Assembly: GCA_002105175.1 (NCBI GenBank)
Contig: MCGE01000007.1
Location: forward strand, 434,001 to 498,000
From: Absidia repens
Lineage: Eukaryota; Mucoromycota; Mucoromycetes; Mucorales; Cunninghamellaceae
DNA: 64,000 nucleotides
Reading direction: 5' to 3'
Numbering within the stretch: the first letter of the stretch is position 1; the number at the start of each line of letters is the position of its first letter. Under the pieces are notes generated by a model, which ran no database searches, was not told the DNA's origin, and saw only the letters and a list, made by a program, of their open reading frames with translations. Of the stretch, positions 48,362 through 57,432 are shown piece by piece. A program made the position numbers and the translations under genes.

Positions 48362-48670
48362 GATTCAGGCTCCGCAATTCGCTTTCTATTTTTTTTGGTC
48401 CTCAATTTTTTTTTTTTTTCCTCTCTTTTCTTTCTTTTTTATTTTTCCCTTCATTATAAACTGAATGATATGATGGCAAGGCTCATTGGGGTACTGGTGA
48501 TTTAGGACTAGTGTTAGAACTTGAATTAGGGGTGTTTTCAAAAACGCAAAACAAACATCATGGGGAAACGCTTTCATTTTGGATGTAGGATATGATAATG
48601 ATAGTAGATTAGTTTAGTAATAGTTTGTCATCGTTTGTACCTACGTCTGAATAAATATGTTCTTTTTCTT
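48362..48670 (+). repeat. Transcript-like repeat, short copy S1
   Basis: GGCTCCGCAATTCGC, a T/C-rich leader (48387-48450), GGACTAGTGTTAGAACTTGA, ATTAGGGGTGTTTTC, core CATCATGGGGAAACGC near 48557, TTAGTTTAGTAATAG, TCTGAATAAATATG at the end. Homologous to the long copies A-E from GATTAGTG to the AATAAA signal. Confidence 0.7.
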
Positions 48671-48707
48671 ATAATCAGTGTCTTTGTTGTATGTTTACAT
48701 GATGAGC

Positions 48708-49500
48708 TTCAACGAATGTGTATTACATATGCATAGAAAAAAAAAGTGTGTCTATATATATATATATATATGAAAAAGGAACGGATTGGGTATTATGGAG
48801 ACTTCTTCTACCAACCTATAAGTTTGTGCGTAGAAAAGAATACAGGGATGTGTTTGTGTGAAAAAACAGTGTATTTTGTTGTGGTGGGGTATATTGAAGA
48901 GCGAAGTTGAGAATAGTATTAATTATGTATGTTGTATTTTGCATATGAATGTAGCAATAAAATAAAATAAAGTGTAACATTGATGTGAATCAGGCACAAT
49001 GCAAGTGAAATAAAAATAGATTCAGATCCAGTGCTACAATGCAAGGGCTCAGATCATATATGGGTGTCATGATCTGATTTCACTTTTTCATGTCTTTGAA
49101 AAAGAAACCCATTTATTATATCAAACCGTAGTAGTAGTTATACTGTTTCATACCATAATCACATCATTATAAAAAGATGCTTGATTTATATTAAATAAAG
49201 GTTAACAACATTCTCATCTTATTTTATTTTTTTATTTACTTTTTACAAAAAACCTGAACTACAACAATGTAGCTACTCGGTGGCAGGGGGGTTCTGAAGT
49301 GTGGGTTTTGATGGGACGGGATGGAAGACTCTGTGGTTTGACACTATGGGTGTGCAGCGATTGAGAAAAAAAAAGGATGGACGGCTCCTATGGTGGACAG
49401 GGCGTCAGCGGTGGGTCAGAAAAAAAAAAGTTGGAGGGCCAAAAGAGCGAAATTAAAGTCACTATAGCCGAGTTTTCTTATGATCCATTTTCTTTTTAAT
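48708..49500 (+). repeat. Segment duplicated at 51938-52390
   Basis: Begins GCTTCAACGAATGTGTATTA and runs through GGAACGGATTGGGTATTATG, AAGAATACAGGGATG and AATAGTATTAATTATGTA. It resumes after an inserted LTR with CTACTCGGTGGCAGGGGGGT and GGAAGACTCTGTGG, up to AATATATAATAAACGC. The copy at 51938-52390 lacks the LTR and so shows the empty site. Confidence 0.75.
48930..49266 (+). mobile_element. Solo LTR, 340-bp family (L3), copy 1
   Basis: Starts TGTTGTATTTTGCATATGAA and ends CTGAACTACAACA (TG...CA). A perfect 5-bp target duplication ATGTA lies at 48925-48929 and 49267-49271. The uninterrupted target is present in the paralogous segment at about 52158 (ATTATGTAGTCAC). The second copy is at 55178. 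No internal coding region. Orientation is arbitrary. Confidence 0.8.
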
Positions 49501-50040
49501 ATATAATAAACGCTCTGGCGCTCCGCTGGAGCTTTTGGAAATCTTTCGATTTACTGGGTGTTACAGTTTTTAGGATTAAAGCCTCCGCCATTTCGCACTA
49601 TGGTGGGCGGCACCTTGGGGCCCAACCGTCGTGCTCAGCGCGCCGTCAATGGGTTCTTTTTTGTGTGCTGAAAAGAAAAAAAAAATAGTGAAGGGATTAA
49701 AGCCTCCGCCATTTCGCACTTTGGTGGGCGGCCCCTTGGGGCCCAACCGTCGTGCTCAGCGCGTCGTCATTGGGTTTTTTATGTGTGCTGAAAAAAAAAA
49801 AAATTGGGAAAGGATTAGAGCCTCCGCCATTTCGCACTTTGGTGGGCGGCCCCTTAGGGCCCAACCGTCGTGCTCAGCGCGTCGTCAATGGGTTCTTATT
49901 TGTGTGCTGAAAAGAAAAAAAAATAGTGAAGGGATTAGAGCCTCCGCCATTTCGCACTATGGTGGGCAGCCCCTTGGGGCCCAACCGTCGTACTCAGCGC
50001 GTCGTCAATGGGTACTTTTTTTTTGTTTGTGGTGGAAAAT
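49501..50040 (+). repeat. Hairpin leader plus unit array R2 (4 units)
   Basis: Leader AATAAACGCTCTGGCG with hairpin GCTCCGCTGGAGC at about 49518, then units starting at 49581, 49702, 49820 and 49940 (spacing 118-121 bp). Each unit has GCCTCCGCCATTTCGCAC, the perfect palindrome GGCCCCTTGGGGCC (or a one-base variant) and CGTCGTCAATGGG, and ends in TGTGCTGAAAA. The first ORF-like reading through the array is a by-product of repeat length. Confidence 0.78.
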
Positions 50041-50059
50041 AGAAGGTCGAAAAATAGGA

Positions 50060-50425
50060 TGACTGAACCATTCGCACTCCGCTTCTCATGGATTAAAATT
50101 TTCTGTTGGCCATTTTTTTTCTTCCTCCTTCTTTCTTTTTTCTTTTTTTTAACATCAACTTCAACTGTGGATTTAGTGATCTTGGATTAGTGGTTAGAAC
50201 TTGAATCAGGGGCCTTTTGAAAAGTGCAATACAAACATCATGGGGAAACCCTTCCATTTTGGATTCGTGATCTTTGACCGTCCTCAAATTAGCATTCATT
50301 TTAGAATAGTGTCATTAGCTCAACTTGGCGTTAGTTGTCATAGTTTACATTGCATCTATATCAGAATTAAACATGTCTTGTCTTTTTATTATTATTCTCT
50401 TTCATGCCTTTCATTGTCTCGCTGA
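50060..50425 (+). repeat. Transcript-like repeat, short copy S2
   Basis: TGACTGAACCATTCGCACTC, T/C-rich leader, TTGGATTAGTGGTTAGAACT, core CATCATGGGGAAACCC near 50239, GTCATTAGCTCAACTTGG, CAGAATTAAACATGTCTTG at 50361-50379. An open frame of 74 codons starting MNQGPFEKCNTNIMG is nearly identical in S5 and S6 but is not kept in S1, S4 or the long copies, so coding is doubtful. Confidence 0.68.
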
Positions 50426-50556
50426 ATGGGCATGGCGTATGTGCGTGGAAAAACAGAGTGTGTGGGGGGGGTGTGGGGTTTATGCGTAGAAAAAAAAAAA
50501 CTGCAGCTCGTTGTGTAAAATGCTACGTACAGTTGCCAAAAAAAAAAAGCCTCCCC

Positions 50557-50720
50557 AAGTGTCATTAGCTCAGCTTAGCGTTAGTTATCATAGTTTATAT
50601 TGTAACTATATCAGAATTAAACATGTCTTGTCTTTTTATTATTATTCCCTTTCATGCCATTCATTGTCTCGCTGAATGGGCATGGCATATGTGCGTGAAA
50701 AAAAAAAAAACGGTGTGTGT
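50557..50720 (+). repeat. Transcript-like repeat, 3' fragment S3
   Basis: Only the 3' part of the short form: AGTGTCATTAGCTCAGCTTA, CAGAATTAAACATGTCTTG, TCGCTGAATGGGCATGGC, followed by an A-run and a TG-rich run. The 5' half and core are missing. Confidence 0.65.
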
Positions 50721-50736
50721 GTGGGGGGCGTTTATA

Positions 50737-51043
50737 CAGGAAATGTTTCTACTTTGAGCACGGTAGCAAAAGAAGAGATGTTCCACTTTGGGCACGGAAG
50801 CATATTTGGATACAAATATAAAAAATGACAGGAAATGTTTCTACTTTGGGCACGGAAGCAAAAGAGGAAATGTTACACTTTGGGCATGGAAGCATATTTA
50901 TATACAAATATAAAAAATGACAGGAAATGTTTCTACTTTGGGCACAGAAGCAAAAGAGGAAATGTTACACTTTGGGCACGGAAGCATATTTATATACAAA
51001 TTATAAAAAATGACAGGAAATGTTTCTACTTTGGGCACGGAAC
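50737..51043 (+). repeat. 92-bp tandem repeat, about 3.3 copies
   Basis: Units start CAGGAAATGTTTCTACTTTG at 50737, 50829, 50921 and 51014 (period 92, 92, 93), the last truncated. Within each unit the phrase GAAATGTTxxxACTTTGGGCACGGAAGCA occurs twice, so the unit itself arose by an internal duplication. The array directly abuts array R3 and replaces its hairpin leader. Confidence 0.88.
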
Positions 51044-51395
51044 AGTTTTTTTATTAAAGTGTGGGTTTCGATGGGATAGGATTAAAGCCTCCGCCATTTC
51101 GCACTTTGGTGGGCGGCCCCTTGGGGCCCAACCGTCGTGCTCAGCGCGTCGTCAATGGGTTCTTTTTTGTGTCCTGAAAAGAAAAAAAAATAGAGAAGGG
51201 ATTAGAGCCTCCGCCATTTCGCACTATGGTGGGCAGCCCCTTGGGGCCCAACCGCCATGCTCAGCGCGTCGTCAATGGGTTTGTTTGCGTGCTGAAGAAA
51301 AAAAAAATAGGGAAGGGATTGGGGCCTCCGCCATTTCGCACTTTGGTGGTCTTGGGGCTCAACCGTCGTGCTCAGCGCGTCGTCAATAGGCTTTT
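51044..51395 (+). repeat. Unit array R3 (3 units), leader truncated
   Basis: Starts with TTTTTTTATTAAAGTGTGGG, lacking the GCTCCGCTGGAGC hairpin. Units at 51087, 51207 and 51324. The third lacks the middle GGGCGGCCCC segment (TTGGTGGTCTTGGGG). Confidence 0.75.
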
Positions 51396-51585
51396 TGTGT
51401 GCTGAAATAATAGCTTACTTGAAATGTGTCGGATAGATTAGAGTTTGATTATGTAGTGGTTGCAACTGCCTTTCCACTGGAAGATAAAACGAACTATGCT
51501 CTATGGTAATTATGGCAATTGTCCGTTTATTTAATTTTTATTTGCAGTTCCCTGATTTTTTGACATAAAAAAAAAAAAGCTGGAT

Positions 51586-51900
51586 GATTCAGGCTCCGCA
51601 TTTTGATTTCTATTTTTTTTTTTTTGGCCCCCATTTTTTTTCCCTCTTTTTCTTTCTTTTTTATTTTTTTCCTTTATGATAGTCTGAATGATATGATGGC
51701 AAGGTTCATTGGGGTATTGGTGATCTAGGATTAGTGTTAGAACTTGAATTAGGGGTGTTTTAAAAAACGCAAAACAAACATCATGGGGAAACGCTTTCAT
51801 TTTAGATGTAGGATTTGGGAGCGTCAGTAGATTAGCACTCATTAGTTTAGTAATAGTTTGTCATCGTTTGTTTCTACGTCTGAATAAATATGCTCTTTTT
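51586..51900 (+). repeat. Transcript-like repeat, short copy S4
   Basis: GATGATTCAGGCTCCGC, T/C-rich leader, TAGGATTAGTGTTAGAACTT, core CATCATGGGGAAACGC near 51781, CATTAGTTTAGTAATAG, CTGAATAAATATG near 51880. Closest to S1, and followed by the same downstream segment as S1. Confidence 0.7.
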
Positions 51901-51937
51901 ATTATAATTAGTTTCTCTGTCGTACATTTACATTATG

Positions 51938-52390
51938 AGCTTCATCGAATGTGTATTACATATGCATAGAAAAAAAAAGTTCGTCTATACATATATATGA
52001 AGAAGGAACGGATTGGGTATTATGAAGGCTTCTTCTACCAACTCTATAAGTTTGTGCGTAGAAAAGAATACAGGTATGTATTTGTGTGAAAAAACAGTGT
52101 ATTTTATTGTAGTGGGGTATATTCAAAAGCAAAGTTGAGAATAGTATTAATTATGTAGTCACTGGGTGGTAGGGGGTTTCTGAAGTGTGAGTTTTGATGG
52201 GATGGGACGGAAGACTCTGTGATTTAGCACTATGAGTGGGCAGCGTTTGAGAAAAAAGGATGGACGATTCCTATGGTAGGCAGGGCGTTAGCGGTGGGTC
52301 AGAAAAAAAAAAAGGCAGAGGGACAAAGGAGCGGACGTTAAAGTTAGTTAGCTGAGTTTCCTTACGGTCGTTAATTTTTTTAATATATAA
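51938..52390 (+). repeat. Duplicate of 48708-49500 without the L3 LTR
   Basis: GAATGTGTATTACATATGC, GAACGGATTGGGTATTATG, GTCACTGGGTGGTAGGGGG and GGAAGACTCTGTGATTTAGC correspond one-to-one with 48.7-49.5 kb. It ends at AATATATAATA, where the TIR element below has inserted. Confidence 0.75.
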
Positions 52391-52392
52391 TA

Positions 52393-53156
52393 CAGGTTTT
52401 CCGGTTGAACTTGAGACGTTTTTTTTTTTTTTAGACGAGAATAAACTCCGCTCGAGACGATTCAGCTTTTAATTTTGGACATTTTATTCAATGTAGTTTA
52501 GACTAAATGATAATATGGTTTAGACAATCGTGTCTTCTATTTTAAACCAATCTCTTTTTGAAGACACCTCTCCCAATATGTTTTTGCGTGCCTAATCCAT
52601 CCATGACAATCCTCTACTGTTGGAATACCACAGACTCCTGAAGCTTTCGGCACGGACAACCCTTCCTCTTGCATGATCCGAATAAAACGCGCTATTTGAT
52701 CAGGCCCATATTTTTTGTTCCGATGCCCTCGTTAAATGTAACAGCCTTTATATCAATAATGAGCTCATCAATAGTGTTGTCCATTTCATTACATTGTTCG
52801 TCAACTATGGTATTAGTGTCCACAAGCGTTTTAATTTCCCCGTACAGTACTGAAAGGCGGCGCCCTGAAACTCCATATCCTCGTCAGAATCGTATATCAA
52901 TTGGGTATCTATCTCTGGCAGGTTCGTATTGAATAAAGTCCATTAAAAATGTATCAAATAATAGAAACAAAGAAAAAAAAAAAAAAAAAAAGGAAGAAGA
53001 TAGGAAAGAGAAAGTTAGGTGGATAGTGTAAAATACTTGGCAAGTACTTCCACATCGTGTTACATAACTTGTCCAAAGTGAGAAGCTGAATCGTCTCGAG
53101 CGGAGTTTATTCTCGTCTAAAAAAAAAAAACGTCTCAAGTTCAACCGGAAAACCTG
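52393..53156 (-). mobile_element. Non-autonomous Tc1/IS630-like TIR element with TA duplication
   Basis: 764 bp bounded by inverted repeats of about 73 bp, near-perfect (52393-52466 and 53085-53156; outer end CAGGTTTTCCGGTTGAACTT, inner part CTCGAGACGATTCAGC), with weaker symmetry continuing inward about 25 bp. Flanked by TA at 52391-52392 and 53157-53158. Paralogous empty sites AATATATAATAAACGCTCTGG (49497 on) and AATATATTAATAAACGCTC (54054 on) show exactly one TA. TA targeting and the decayed transposase inside point to the IS630/Tc1/mariner superfamily. Strand is set by the transposase remnant. Confidence 0.88.
52621..52950 (-). pseudogene. Decayed transposase N-terminus (helix-turn-helix)
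   Basis: Read on the minus strand, 52713-52621 gives KYGPDQIARFIRIMQEEGLS followed by VPKASGVCGIP, a pattern like the homeodomain-like DNA-binding start of IS630/Tc1-type transposases. Upstream, 52950-52714 has further coding-like stretches in other frames (DRYPIDIRF; EQCNEMDNTIDELIIDIK) interrupted by a stop and two frame changes. No DDE/DDD catalytic domain is present, so the element cannot move by itself. Confidence 0.6.
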
Positions 53157-53397
53157 TAAACGCTCTGGCGCTCCGCTGGAGCTTTTGGAAATCTTTCGAT
53201 TTACTGGGTGTCACAGTTTTTGGTTAAAGTGTGGGTTTCGATGGGATAGGATTAAAGCCTCCGCCATTTCGCACTTTGGTGGGCGGCCCCTTGAGGCCCA
53301 ACCGTCGTGCTCAGCGCATCGGCAATGGGTTTTTTATGTGTGCTGAAAAAAAAAAATAGGGAAGGGATTAGAGCCTCCGCCATTTCGCACTTTGGTG
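53157..53397 (+). repeat. Hairpin leader plus unit array R4 (1 full, 1 truncated unit)
   Basis: TAAACGCTCTGGCG with hairpin GCTCCGCTGGAGC at about 53170, one full unit from 53257 and a truncated one from 53372 that breaks off at CTTTGGTGAGCTGAACC, fusing directly to short copy S5. Confidence 0.75.
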
Positions 53398-53765
53398 AGC
53401 TGAACCATTCGCACTCCGCCTCCATGGATTTAAATTTTCTGTTGGCCCTTTTTTTTTCTTCCTCTTTCTTTCGTTTCTTTTTTTTTTACAACATTAACTT
53501 CAACTGCGGATTTAGTGATCTTGGATTAGTGGTTAGAACTTGAATCAGGGACCTTTTGAAAAGTGGAATACAAACATCATGGGGAAACCCTTCCATTTTG
53601 GATTCGTGATCTTTGACCGTCCTCAAATTAGCATTCATTTTAGAATAGTGTCATTAGCTCAGCTTAGCGTTAGTTGTCACAGTTTATATTGCATCTATAT
53701 CAGAATTAAACATATCTTGTCTATTTACAATTATTCTCTTTTATGCCTTTCATTGTCTCGCTGAA
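53398..53765 (+). repeat. Transcript-like repeat, short copy S5
   Basis: GCTGAACCATTCGCACTCCG, ATTTAAATTTT (TATA-like), T/C-rich leader, GGATTAGTGGTTAGAACTTG, core CATCATGGGGAAACCC near 53576, CATTAGCTCAGCTTAGCG, CAGAATTAAACATATCTTG near 53700. Nearly identical to S2 and S6. Confidence 0.7.
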
Positions 53766-54062
53766 TGGGCATGGCATATGTGCGTGGAAAAAAAAAACCG
53801 GTGTGTGTGTGTGTGGGGGGGTTATGCGTAGAAAAAAAAACCGCAGCTCGTCGTGTAAAATGCTACTTTTGGTTTACCTAGAAATAACATGAATACAGTG
53901 ATATGAGTGGAGGAAATGGATGGAAAATATCAAGTCAGAAAGCTTTTACGTGGTGTGATTGGAGGAAATGATGGAAATTTCAAAGTCATAGATCATTATC
54001 TTAGATGTTTATCTTAGATCGTTATCTTAGATAAGTAGACACCATTCTCTTTTTAATATATT
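53766..54062 (+). repeat. Spacer shared with 54728-55030, carrying TTATCTTAGATN micro-repeats
   Basis: ATGGGCATGGCATATGTGCG, a TG/G-rich run, CCGCAGCTCGTCGTGTAAAA, TAGAAATAACATGAATACAG, then 12-bp repeats of TTATCTTAGAT (three here, five in the second copy) up to TTTTTAATATATTAATAAAC. With the leader, units and S copy it makes a composite of about 906 bp, repeated nearly in tandem (53157-54062, 54063-55033). Confidence 0.72.
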
Positions 54063-54345
54063 AATAAACGCTCTGGCGCTCCGCTGGAGCTTTTGGAAAT
54101 CTTTCGATTTACTGGGTGTTACAGTTTTTAGGATTAAAGCCTCCGCCATTTCGCACTATGGTGGGCGGCCCCTTGGGGCCCAACCGTCGTGCTCAGCGCG
54201 TCGTCAATGGGTTTTTTATGTGTGAAGAAAAAAAAAAGATAGGGAACGGATTAGAGCCTCCGCCATTTCGCACTATGGTGGGCAGCCCCTTGGGGCCCAA
54301 CCGTCGTGCTCAGCGCGTCGTCAATAGATACTTTTTAAAAAAAAA
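54063..54345 (+). repeat. Hairpin leader plus unit array R5 (2 units)
   Basis: AATAAACGCTCTGGCG with hairpin GCTCCGCTGGAGC at about 54078; units at 54139 and 54255, both with the GGCCCCTTGGGGCC palindrome or a near variant. Confidence 0.75.
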
Positions 54346-54367
54346 TGGAAGGTGGAAAAATAGGGTG

Positions 54368-54727
54368 ACTGAACCATTCGCACTCCGCCTCTCATGGATT
54401 TAAATTTTCTCACCCTTTTTTTTTCTTCCTCTTTCTTTCGTTTTTTTTTTTTAGAACATCAACTTCAACTGCGGATTTAGTGATCTTGGATTAGCGGTTA
54501 GAACTTGAATCAGGGGCCTTTTGAAAAGTGCAATACAAACATCATGGGGAAACCCTTCCATTTTGGATTCGTGATCTTTGACCGTCCTCAAATTAGCATT
54601 CATTTTAGAATAGTGTCATTAGCTCAACTTGGCGTTAGTTGTCATAGTTTATATTGCATCTACTGTATATCAGAATTAAACATGTCTTGTCTATTTACTA
54701 TTATTCTCTTTTATGCCTTTTCATTGT
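54368..54727 (+). repeat. Transcript-like repeat, short copy S6
   Basis: TGACTGAACCATTCGCACTC, T/C-rich leader, GGATTAGCGGTTAGAACTTG, core CATCATGGGGAAACCC near 54541, CATTAGCTCAACTTGGCG, CAGAATTAAACATGTCTTG near 54669, followed by the same spacer as S5. Confidence 0.7.
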
Positions 54728-55059
54728 CTCGCTGAATGGGCATGGCATATGTGCGTGGAAAAACAGAGTGTGTGGGGGGGTTTATGCGTGGAAAAAAAAA
54801 CCGCAGCTCGTCGTGTAAAATGCTACTTATGGTTTATCTAGAAATAACATGGATACAGTGATATGAGTGGAGGAAATGGATGGAAAATATCAAGTCAGAA
54901 AGGTTTTACGTGATATGATTGGAGGAAATGATGGAAATTTCAAGGTCATAGATGTTTATCTTAGATGTTAATCTTAGATGTTTATCTTAGATCGTTATCT
55001 TAGATAAGTAGACACCTCTTTCTTTTTAATATATTAATAAATTCATTGCCACGGCTTTT

Positions 55060-55640
55060 TTAAACCACTAACAGTTGTTTATCTTTTATTCCAACTTTTG
55101 GAATACCCTTTTTATAAACTTTGACAGCTTTCGAGGATCGACCAGAGGCCGCTCCCAACAACAGTGAACCTGCAGCCTGTTGTATTTTGCATATGAATGT
55201 AGCAATGAAATAAAATAAAGTGTGACATTGATGTAAATCATGCACAATGCAAGTGAAATAAAAATAAATTCAAATACAGCGCTACAATGCAAGGGCTCAG
55301 ATCATATATGGGTGTCATGATCTGATTTCACTTTTTCATGTCTTTGAAAAAGAAACCCATTTATTATATCAAACCGTAGTAGTAGTTATACTGTTTCATA
55401 CCATAATCACATCATTATAAAAAGATGCTTGATTTATATCAAATAAAGGTTATCAACATTCTCATCTTATTTTTATTTTTTACTTTTACTTTTATCTTAT
55501 TTTATAAAAAACCTAAACTACAACACAGCCGCCTTTGCAATTTTGGTGATTAAAGACACGACTGTACTACCCTCTGACCATCTCTGACCTCTAACCAAAC
55601 CTTGATTCCTGGATCACTTCTTGCCCCTTCTTTTGCCACG
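55060..55640 (-). pseudogene. Short reading frame split by the L3 LTR, origin unknown
   Basis: On the minus strand an open stretch ends at 55060 (…KKGIPKVGIKDKQLLVV) and, if the LTR plus one target copy are ignored, continues in the same frame on the far side of the LTR for about 25-30 codons up to about 55610. Ala/Ser/Lys-rich; no family recognised. It may be a leftover of another element. Weak. Confidence 0.3.
55178..55525 (+). mobile_element. Solo LTR, 340-bp family (L3), copy 2
   Basis: TGTTGTATTTTGCATATGAA to CTAAACTACAACA, very similar to 48930-49266. A perfect 5-bp target duplication CAGCC lies at 55173-55177 and 55526-55530. Two independent 5-bp duplications with different sequences confirm the ends. 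Confidence 0.82.
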
Positions 55641-56028
55641 CCTCGTCTACGATCACCTTCTACCTCTTCTCCTGCCACATCCCGCCTCCGACCAACCTTA
55701 TTTTCTTTTATTTTTCAGTATTGTTATATTATAGAATAAAATAGGACTTGTTATCAAGTATTGTGAAACTTTTGGATGATTCTTTATTTCTATTCAAATG
55801 TATTGTCTTATTTATACTGATGTGATGGTATGTGGTTATGTAAAAATAGGGGTGATGAATATGATAGGAATTTGTGTAGTGTGTGATTCGGGGTCTGAAT
55901 TACGTATTATGGAATGATCGCATATGCATGAACTAAGGTATAGGAATAAGTGTATAGATAAATATGAATATGTATATATGAAAAGGTATATGGTAGATGG
56001 AATGATAGGTGAATGTGTTGGTATACAA
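55531..56028. other. Intergenic, no gene
   Basis: A C-rich stretch (55560-55700, with repeated CTCTGACC / CCTTCT phrases) followed by AT-rich sequence. Possibly remnant LTR promoter sequence. Nothing firm. Confidence 0.3.
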
Positions 56029-56545
56029 CAAGTATAAATAGCCCACCTTTTATTATCCTTTTTCTTTTCTCTTTAGTTTCTTTCAGTTTTCTCAGCTTAT
56101 CAAATAAACCTTAGTACAGAGGTTATTACACCACCAAATTATCTACTGTTTCTATTGGATCATAGAAACCTCCTTTTATTTCTGACTACAAGTCCTTTTT
56201 TATTTTTACTGTGTGTTATACACTTATTTTTATTGAACCAACAAAGATCAATACTTTTCTTTTTTATTTTATTTTACTTTTCCAAGTTTATTTGTTATAA
56301 ACTTTCTCTACAGTTGGACTTTATCTACAAAAGTTCTGGTGCTCACTACTCTCAATTCTATTTTTGTCCGATTCAGGAACAAGATATTTCAAATTCCGCC
56401 TGAGGAACAAATTTATTTTCAAGCTCTAAACAAGCAAAAGCTATACTAAAGGATAACTCAAGACATCCTATTCAACCCAAAAAAATATAAAAACCTACAA
56501 AAACACTACTCTGTTACAAGCTTCTTACCCAAATTGGCCGTAACA
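56029..56545 (+). mobile_element. LTR remnant related to L1
   Basis: AAGTATAAATAGCCCACC (TATA box), CAAATAAACC, ATTGAACCAAC, AGTTGGACTTTATCTACAA, AAAGTTCTGGTGCTCACTAC, ending TTGGCCGTAACA. The R/U5 half matches L1 but the upstream half differs. A ~30-bp terminal segment (GTTACAAGCTTC…) is repeated at 56546-56575. Confidence 0.55.
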
Positions 56546-56574
56546 GTTACAAGCTTCACACCCAATTTATCCGT

Positions 56575-57402
56575 TGTGAACCCCGGGTTGGACTTGGCCA
56601 ACCTTTTTGGTCTAGGTGAATTGATGGCGTGGGCCACTACTGAATAATGCCGCAGCCATCGTCATCTCGTCGTCGACTTCTTCTTCTCCGCCTTCCTCGT
56701 CCACCAAATACATTCTCCGCCACGCTAAATCTCGTCGACGACCAACCCACTCCGCTCCTTCAGATTTAGTATAAATAGCTCGACTTTTTGTTATAAATTA
56801 TTTTTTCCTTAGTTTTCTCTTACTTTACTCAATTGTCAATAAAAAGTTTAGTCTAAAGGTTTTTTTTAAAAAACATCAAGTTATCAAGTCATTTCTATTT
56901 TGCTATAGAAATCTTTATTTATTTTATTTTCAGAGTCAGCTATACTCTTTTTTTTATTTTTATTGAACCAGCTAAGGTCAATACTTTTTACTTTATTTTA
57001 TTTTATCAAGTTTTCTTTTAAAACTTCTTTTATTTCAAGTTGGACTTTATCTACAAAGGTTCTGGTGCTCACTACTTATTACCAATAACATATCTGGTAC
57101 TTTCTACTTATATCAAATAATTTATTTGGATATTTGGTACTCTCTATTTTCAAGACTACAAGTCAAGTAAACAAAAAAGGACATTTCAAATTCCGATTCA
57201 GGGGAAAAATATATTTTGGTCCTCGCTGCAAATCCGTTCAAGCAAGAACAAGAAACACTTATACACTATCTATTTGGTGTAAAATATAACTGGAACTTAA
57301 CTAAAAGGTTAACTTCACACCGTTACTGCGTATATAAACTCAAGTAAACCGTACATATTTGGTGCATTACTTATTTCATTAACTCAAAAATACCCGTAAA
57401 CA
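56575..57402 (+). mobile_element. Solo LTR, 860-bp family (L1)
   Basis: Starts TGTGAACCCCGGGTTGGACT and ends ACCCGTAAACA. Near-identical to 62491-63350 over most of its length, with TTTAGTATAAATAGC as promoter (56765-56780). No clear target duplication, so one end may have been altered or the copy arose by recombination between elements. Confidence 0.72.
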
Positions 57403-57432
57403 TCACAAATCTAGCCGCAACAAACTTCATTA

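Noticed and set aside
49631..51389. Long open frames through the GC-rich unit arrays
   Set aside because: They are created by unit lengths near a multiple of three; translated units have no protein character and other arrays break the frame.
52669..52932. Plus-strand 87-codon ORF in the TIR element
   Set aside because: It is antisense to the recognisable transposase remnant and has no domain character.
47897..54345. CRISPR array
   Set aside because: The repeated units are contiguous ~120-bp tandem copies with no unique spacers of fixed length, in a eukaryotic genome.
50201..54735. Near-identical 74-codon open frames (MNQGPFEKC…) in three repeats, and minus-strand frames (…FPHDVC…) in several
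   Set aside because: They occur on both strands of the same repeat and are broken in the long copies, so frame conservation follows from recent duplication, not from coding.
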